This document shows positions 60,129 through 64,000 of a stretch of DNA of 64,000 bases, piece by piece. Made by a program: the position numbers and the translations under genes. The notes beneath the pieces were generated by a model. The model ran no database searches. It saw only the letters and a program-made list of their open reading frames with translations, and was not told where the DNA came from. Source of the DNA: T3SED10-260 sp035363255 (lineage in GTDB: Bacteria; Caldisericota; Caldisericia; UBA6126); the NCBI GenBank assembly GCA_035363255.1, contig DAOSES010000011.1, positions 16,850 through 80,849 on the forward strand, read 5' to 3'. Numbering within the stretch: the stretch's first letter is position 1; each line of letters begins with the position of its first letter.

Positions 60129-60719
60129 TTATTCTCTGATATAGCTAAGATAGGGTGATAAAACAACTCGAAGCTTTTCGGTGGGAAGACCAATGACATT
60201 ATTCATTGAACCCTCAAGACTCTTCAGAAAGCCTTGAGGAAGCTCTTGAATACCATAAGCTCCAGCTTTGTCCAAGGGCTTGAAGGTGGTGACATAGCTC
60301 TCTATCTGAGATTTTGATAAAGAATTAAACACAAGTTTGCTGGTTTCAGAAAAGAGCTCTAAAAACCGCTGCGTGTGTCTTTGCAAAAGGATACCAACCC
60401 CACTACACACAAAATGAGATTTCCCGCTTAACATTTGCAAAAAACTTATTGCCTCCTGGTAGTCTTTTGGTTTGCCAAGGAGAACTCCATCAGAAGTTTT
60501 AATCACAGTATCAGCCGAAATGATCAGCAATTGATCCAATCTCAACTGATTAAAAGCGCACATGACTTTTCGCAAGGCATTTTTTTCTACTAATAGTTCC
60601 GTGGAAATATCCGCATCATGAAGTTCTTCCACGTCACAACTGATTACTTCAAAGTTTGGTATGAGCTGGGATAAAAGCTCTTTTCTTCGTGGGGAAGCAG
60701 AAGCTAAAAAAATTTTCAT
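60129..60719 (-). CDS. maf: Maf-family nucleotide pyrophosphatase
   Basis: House-cleaning enzyme that hydrolyses dTTP/UTP or modified nucleotides. The 196-aa protein has FLASASPRRKELL at 4-16, the metal motif ISADTVIKTSDG near 66-77, LLGKPKDYQEA near 79-89 and KPLDKAGAYGIQ near 146-157. The QE or RRK specificity features are not clear enough to choose dTTP over other substrates. It overlaps the gene before it by 4 nt. Confidence 0.92.
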   Translation of the reverse strand: MKIFLASASPRRKELLSQLIPNFEVISCDVEELHDADISTELLVEKNALRKVMCAFNQLRLDQLLIISADTVIKTSDGVLLGKPKDYQEAISFLQMLSGKSHFVCSGVGILLQRHTQRFLELFSETSKLVFNSLSKSQIESYVTTFKPLDKAGAYGIQELPQGFLKSLEGSMNNVIGLPTEKLRVVLSPYLSYIRE

Positions 60720-61717
60720 ACTGCGGTGGATGAGTTTTTAAAAAAATGGTTCCAAAGGTAGTGATCCATAGTTTTAAGTTGATCGATCCACTGCCTGCCT
60801 TCAGCTTGGAAGCTCGAATAAAAAGCTACAAGCTCTTCCATCAAGTCCCAATCAGGATAATTAATTGTTTTTGCCCAATCATACACCAGCTTTAAACTTT
60901 CTGAACTTTGGAGTTTTGCGATAGACCGAAGCAAAAGGCCAAGTCTGAGCTTGTCTGTGCTGTGAAGTTTTTCAACCAAGGCATTAAGGGCTGATGTACA
61001 CTTGAAAAAACCTAAACCATATATTGCAAGATCTTGAAAAATGGGATCATGATGCATAAGCTTTGTCATAAAAGCTTGATGAATTTCTTGTAATTTAACA
61101 TTGGTTGAAGAAAAAGCCTCTGAAAAATCCCACATAGCATCCTGATGCTGTCTTAAGGAAGGATGTATGGTCTGAGAGATAAGAGTTTTATCCCAATTCT
61201 CACTAAAAGCAAGTGTAAGCCAGGTAAAACACCAGGGAGCATGAAAAGGGTGCGAAGCCCAAATTTCTAGCACTATGGGAAGAAGTGAAGTTTTTTTTTC
61301 TCTAAGTATCCAAGCCAGACAGAAAGCTTGAAACTTCCAAAGAGGAAAATACTTAAAGGATAGAAGAATATCATGTTGAGTTTTTGCTCCAGCATGATGG
61401 AAAAAATCAGATAATTTTGCCATATACTTGTGTTCTTGAGATAAGTTTTCCCAACGCGATACCAGTATAGGACTTGGCGAAGCTTTATTTTTTTGTCTAA
61501 GACAGAACTTATAAAATTCAAGTAGATCTATTGCGTTTGTTGTGCAGGCAGGAGATTGATCCAGCTCTTCCTTGCTCAGCCATTGAAAGAGCTCTTTGAA
61601 ACACTTCAGTCTCTGTGTTTTAGTTTTCGCAAGGGCTTGTCTTCGGACTAGAAAAGAAAGTGCAAAACATAAGAGGGAAAGAAAAAGCAGAAGGTAGGAT
61701 GAGGTGTGAAGAGTCAA
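60716..61717 (-). CDS. Membrane-anchored helical repeat protein, unknown function
   Basis: I do not recognise this 333-aa protein. It has one N-terminal membrane helix (about 5-24) followed by a basic stretch and an all-helical region (about 40-325). The later part (DPIFQDLAIYGLGFFKCTSA, KLRLGLLLRSIAKLQSSESL) looks like degenerate HEAT repeats. HEAT proteins of this layout usually act as scaffolds. It lies between the response regulator (22-nt gap) and maf (4-nt overlap), so a role in that signal path is possible but unproven. Confidence 0.65.
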   Translation of the reverse strand: MTLHTSSYLLLFLSLLCFALSFLVRRQALAKTKTQRLKCFKELFQWLSKEELDQSPACTTNAIDLLEFYKFCLRQKNKASPSPILVSRWENLSQEHKYMAKLSDFFHHAGAKTQHDILLSFKYFPLWKFQAFCLAWILREKKTSLLPIVLEIWASHPFHAPWCFTWLTLAFSENWDKTLISQTIHPSLRQHQDAMWDFSEAFSSTNVKLQEIHQAFMTKLMHHDPIFQDLAIYGLGFFKCTSALNALVEKLHSTDKLRLGLLLRSIAKLQSSESLKLVYDWAKTINYPDWDLMEELVAFYSSFQAEGRQWIDQLKTMDHYLWNHFFKNSSTAV

Positions 61718-61739
61718 AGCTTAAAAAAAGTTGATGCTA

Positions 61740-62528
61740 TCACCCGGAAAGAAGTTTGTCAAACAACTCGTCGGATGAACGGAAGCTTTTTTGGATGCCT
61801 GGGCGAATTTTGATTTTCAGATGAGCGGTTTGGAGGGAATTCTTCTTAAAGTTATCTATGAGGAGCTTGGCAAAAGACTCAAGATCATGAGTGCTGACAA
61901 AGAGTAGCAACTGGCTGGGTGTAATTTTACATATCAGGTGGGAGGAGGGTTTTTTTTCTCGAACCGTAAGCATCAAGGAAAGGCTAAAGTCTTTTAGAAC
62001 TTCGGATGGTATAACTTTTTGGGAGTCATACATCAATTCAATGCTGAAAAGATCAAAGGATGTCCCTTGGTTAAACCAATGTACAAGCTTCTCTCTGGCA
62101 ATGTTTGGATCAACGATTTCAATATCAGCCTCTGAGCGATTGGGATTGGCATTTTTTAAGCTTCTTCGGATGCGGAGCTCCAACTCATCAAAATCAAAAG
62201 GTTTAACCATATAGTCGTCAGCTCCAGACATCAAGCCTTTGACTCGATCGTCAGTCTGATTGCGAGCAGTCAGAAAAATGATAGGAATATCAGCAGTTGC
62301 TGGCTTTTCTTTGAGACGTTTACATACTTCAAAACCATCAATACCTGGCATCATAACGTCGAGTAGAATGATATCAGGGCGTTCCTTGTTGGCAACGTCC
62401 AGCCCTTTGACTCCATCAGTTGCTGCAAGCACATCATATCGTTTCATTTTTAAATGAAGCGTTAAAAGTCCAATGATATCATCTTCGTCGTCTACAATTA
62501 GAACTTTGAACTTTCTCTCTTCATTCAT
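61740..62528 (-). CDS. Response regulator with degenerate GGDEF-like output domain
   Basis: The 262-aa protein has a complete receiver (acidic pair DDEDD near 13-17, phosphorylated Asp57 in ILLDVMMPGIDG, switch Lys in DYMVKPFD near 107-114). The C-terminal domain (about 148-262) has the secondary-structure rhythm of a GGDEF domain (FDLFSIELMYDSQ, then ICKITPSQLLLFVSTHDLES), but the signature loop reads ITPSQ, so no diguanylate cyclase activity is expected. No partner kinase is next to it. It follows the ferredoxin gene by 14 nt. Confidence 0.8.
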   Translation of the reverse strand: MNEERKFKVLIVDDEDDIIGLLTLHLKMKRYDVLAATDGVKGLDVANKERPDIILLDVMMPGIDGFEVCKRLKEKPATADIPIIFLTARNQTDDRVKGLMSGADDYMVKPFDFDELELRIRRSLKNANPNRSEADIEIVDPNIAREKLVHWFNQGTSFDLFSIELMYDSQKVIPSEVLKDFSLSLMLTVREKKPSSHLICKITPSQLLLFVSTHDLESFAKLLIDNFKKNSLQTAHLKIKIRPGIQKSFRSSDELFDKLLSG

Positions 62529-62542
62529 TGGAATTCCTTTGT

Positions 62543-62746
62543 TTATCTCCAGATTTCGATAACACTGTCAGGGCAAATTAGGGCACATGAGGTGCAGGCA
62601 GTGCATTTTTCCATTTCTTCGATGGTGATGGGGTGATAGCCATTGGCATTCAGTTCTTTCTTAAGAAAAATGATCTTTACGGGGCAGACACTGATACAAA
62701 GACCACATCCCTTGCATCGTTTTTCATTGATTACTACTTTAGCCAT
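62543..62746 (-). CDS. 2x[4Fe-4S] ferredoxin, 2-oxoacid oxidoreductase delta-subunit type
   Basis: The 67-aa protein has two full cluster motifs, CKGCGLCISVCP near 11-22 and CTACTSCALICP near 48-59, separated by the segment NANGYHPITI. That segment is typical of KorD/VorD subunits of 2-oxoacid:ferredoxin oxidoreductases. The alpha, beta and gamma genes are not downstream as they usually are. A response regulator is there instead. It may be an orphan subunit or a free ferredoxin for the acyl-CoA dehydrogenase encoded 9 nt upstream. The ribosome site is GAGGAGGAG. Confidence 0.85.
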   Translation of the reverse strand: MAKVVINEKRCKGCGLCISVCPVKIIFLKKELNANGYHPITIEEMEKCTACTSCALICPDSVIEIWR

Positions 62747-62755
62747 ATCTCCTCC

Positions 62756-63904
62756 TCAAGCTAATTGCTTTATAAGCTCCTGAGCCACCACCAGTCGTTG
62801 TATTTGGTTGGTGCCTTCATATATCTGTGTGATTTTTGCATCACGCATCATTTTTTCAACAGGATAATCTTTCATGTATCCGTAGCCACCCATAATTTGA
62901 ATGGCATCACAAGTCACTTTCATGGCTACATCAGATGCATAATATTTAGACATGGCGGATTCCTTGGAGCATTTATGCTCTCCAGCGTCAATGGTTCTGG
63001 CAGTGGCATATATCAGGGATCGGGCAGCTTCAATCTGAGTGGCCATATCTGCCAGCATAAATTTGATGCCTTGTTGGGAGCTGATAGGCTCTCCAAATTG
63101 GATGCGTTGTTTGGCATATTGAAGGGCTTCATCCAGGGCTCCCTGAGCTATTCCAAGCGCTTGAGCGCCCACTCCGGGGCGAGAGTGATCAAAGTTTTTC
63201 ATGGCCACAAAAAAACCTCTGCCAACTCCGCCAAGAAGGTTTTCTTTGGGCACTCTGACATCTTCGAAGATAAGCTCCGCAGTATGGGAAGCGCGAATAC
63301 CCATCTTGTCTTCCTTTTTTCCAAAGCGGAAACCAGGCATACCTTTTTCGAGTATAAATGCGGTTAAACCCCTGATACCTTTGCGGGGGTCAACACTTGC
63401 GATAACGACATAGATATCAGCAACTTCAGCATTGGTGATGAATATTTTGGTGCCATTCAGAAGGTAATGATCTCCCTGGAGTATAGCTCGGGATTGCACA
63501 TTACCCGCATCCGAGCCAGCTTCTGCTTCGGTGAGACCAAAAGCACAAAGCTTTTTTCCGCTGGCTACATCGGGCAGATATTTTCTTTTTTGTTCTTCGT
63601 TGCCCCATTGCACGATAGGAATCGCACCCAGCGCATTGACAGCAAAGGAAGTGCCAACACCGCCACAGACTCGTGAGATTTCTTCCATGACCAGACTAAG
63701 CTCCAAAACTCCCCAACCAAAGCCTCCATATGCTTCGGGGATAAAAATTCTGAAGAAGTCCATACGTCCCATTTCAGAAATAAGATCGAATGGAAAGCAG
63801 TTTTCTTCGTCTAGCTTTGCACGGATGGGCTTAATACGTTCATTTGCAAATCTTCTCGTCAATTCAATTAAAGCTAGTTGTTTATCATTAAAAAAGTAAT
63901 TCAT
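62756..63904 (-). CDS. Acyl-CoA dehydrogenase (short-chain type)
   Basis: FAD enzyme that oxidises an acyl-CoA to the enoyl-CoA, or reduces crotonyl-CoA in butyrate-type fermentation. The 382-aa protein has FGLTEAEAGSDAGN near 127-140, NGTKIFITNAEVADIYVVIA near 151-170, KMGIRASHTAELIFEDVRVP near 203-222, QIMGGYGYMKDYPVEKMMRD near 335-354 and the catalytic Glu363 in IYEGTNQIQR. The chain length cannot be fixed from sequence. No etfAB is adjacent. It has a TTGCAA-16-TACAAT promoter 9 nt before an ATG that lacks a ribosome site. Confidence 0.93.
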   Translation of the reverse strand: MNYFFNDKQLALIELTRRFANERIKPIRAKLDEENCFPFDLISEMGRMDFFRIFIPEAYGGFGWGVLELSLVMEEISRVCGGVGTSFAVNALGAIPIVQWGNEEQKRKYLPDVASGKKLCAFGLTEAEAGSDAGNVQSRAILQGDHYLLNGTKIFITNAEVADIYVVIASVDPRKGIRGLTAFILEKGMPGFRFGKKEDKMGIRASHTAELIFEDVRVPKENLLGGVGRGFFVAMKNFDHSRPGVGAQALGIAQGALDEALQYAKQRIQFGEPISSQQGIKFMLADMATQIEAARSLIYATARTIDAGEHKCSKESAMSKYYASDVAMKVTCDAIQIMGGYGYMKDYPVEKMMRDAKITQIYEGTNQIQRLVVAQELIKQLA

Positions 63905-63913
63905 ATGGTATGA

Positions 63914-63941
63914 ATTGTAACGAATACCGCTTTTCTTGCAA
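63914..63941 (-). promoter_or_regulatory. Promoter of the acyl-CoA dehydrogenase gene
   Basis: On the minus strand, -35 TTGCAA (63941-63936), a 16-nt spacer and -10 TACAAT (63919-63914), 9 nt before the ATG. The transcript would have a leader of about two bases. Nothing else is seen between here and the window end. Confidence 0.6.
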
Positions 63942-64000
63942 TACTACGAATTGGCTCATCTAAAATCTGGACGAAACTAATTCATTTCTTCCTTTAAAAA

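Noticed and set aside
1..64000. CRISPR arrays, transposases, integrases or phage genes
   Set aside because: I looked for regular repeats, recombinase motifs and terminal inverted repeats and saw none.

Overview
The window is gene-dense, moderately AT-rich bacterial chromosome. I see no rRNA, CRISPR array, phage or insertion sequence, and no gap over 300 bases. Several gene orders are ones typical of Firmicutes: rpiB-glyA, priA-def-fmt, rpe-thiN beside a PASTA protein, and rho/prfA/prmC/tsaC. HdrABC-type subunits, threonine dehydrogenase plus KBL, carbamate kinase plus formate-THF ligase, and a KOR-delta-like ferredoxin suggest an anaerobe that ferments amino acids or nucleosides. PASTA, LiaF-like and copper-amine-oxidase-like stalk domains point to a monoderm envelope. 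No sporulation gene is present, and I cannot place the organism to genus or even firmly to phylum.

Layout. 0-4.8 kb (minus): an operon rpiB-glyA-lemA-htpX-hdrC-hdrB-hdrA, cut by the window edge. 4.9-13 kb: a small membrane protein, purF, rlmH, udp, then fmt-def-priA (the PriA has lost its helicase motifs), a cohesin/Ig/stalk surface protein and tandem tRNA-Ile/tRNA-Ala. 13-25 kb (plus): a secreted-protein pair, then a long run tdh-kbl-PASTA-rpe-thiN-transaldolase-clpB, and a tightly coupled pspC-pspC-LiaF-like-sigma-membrane protein cassette. 24.8-29 kb (minus): SLC13 transporter-tgt-HD-fabD. 29-47 kb (plus): tRNA-Met, zinc-ribbon protein, RNase H, rho-prfA-prmC-plsY-tsaC-rodA, a 977-residue surface protein, a polysaccharide deacetylase split at a C8 tract, arcC-fhs, a large S8 protease and a zincin. 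47-64 kb: clpC and a TlpA-like protein (minus); HIT, a lipoprotein and a propeller/stalk protein (plus); then on the minus strand a lipoprotein, the whole phoBR-pstSCAB-phoU phosphate regulon, maf, a response regulator, a ferredoxin and an acyl-CoA dehydrogenase.

How it fits together. tdh-kbl cleave threonine to glycine and acetyl-CoA. GlyA and Fhs connect that to one-carbon metabolism, and Fhs and carbamate kinase can make ATP. RpiB, Rpe and transaldolase serve pentose interconversion. The phosphate regulon has four perfectly spaced TTAAC-type repeats in front of pstS and a 19-bp GAAA-capped hairpin between pstS and pstC. Three stalk-domain surface proteins, two PsbP-like small proteins and the protease form a sizeable exported set. 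Several promoters lie 6-9 nt before a start codon that lacks a Shine-Dalgarno, which suggests leaderless mRNAs are common here.
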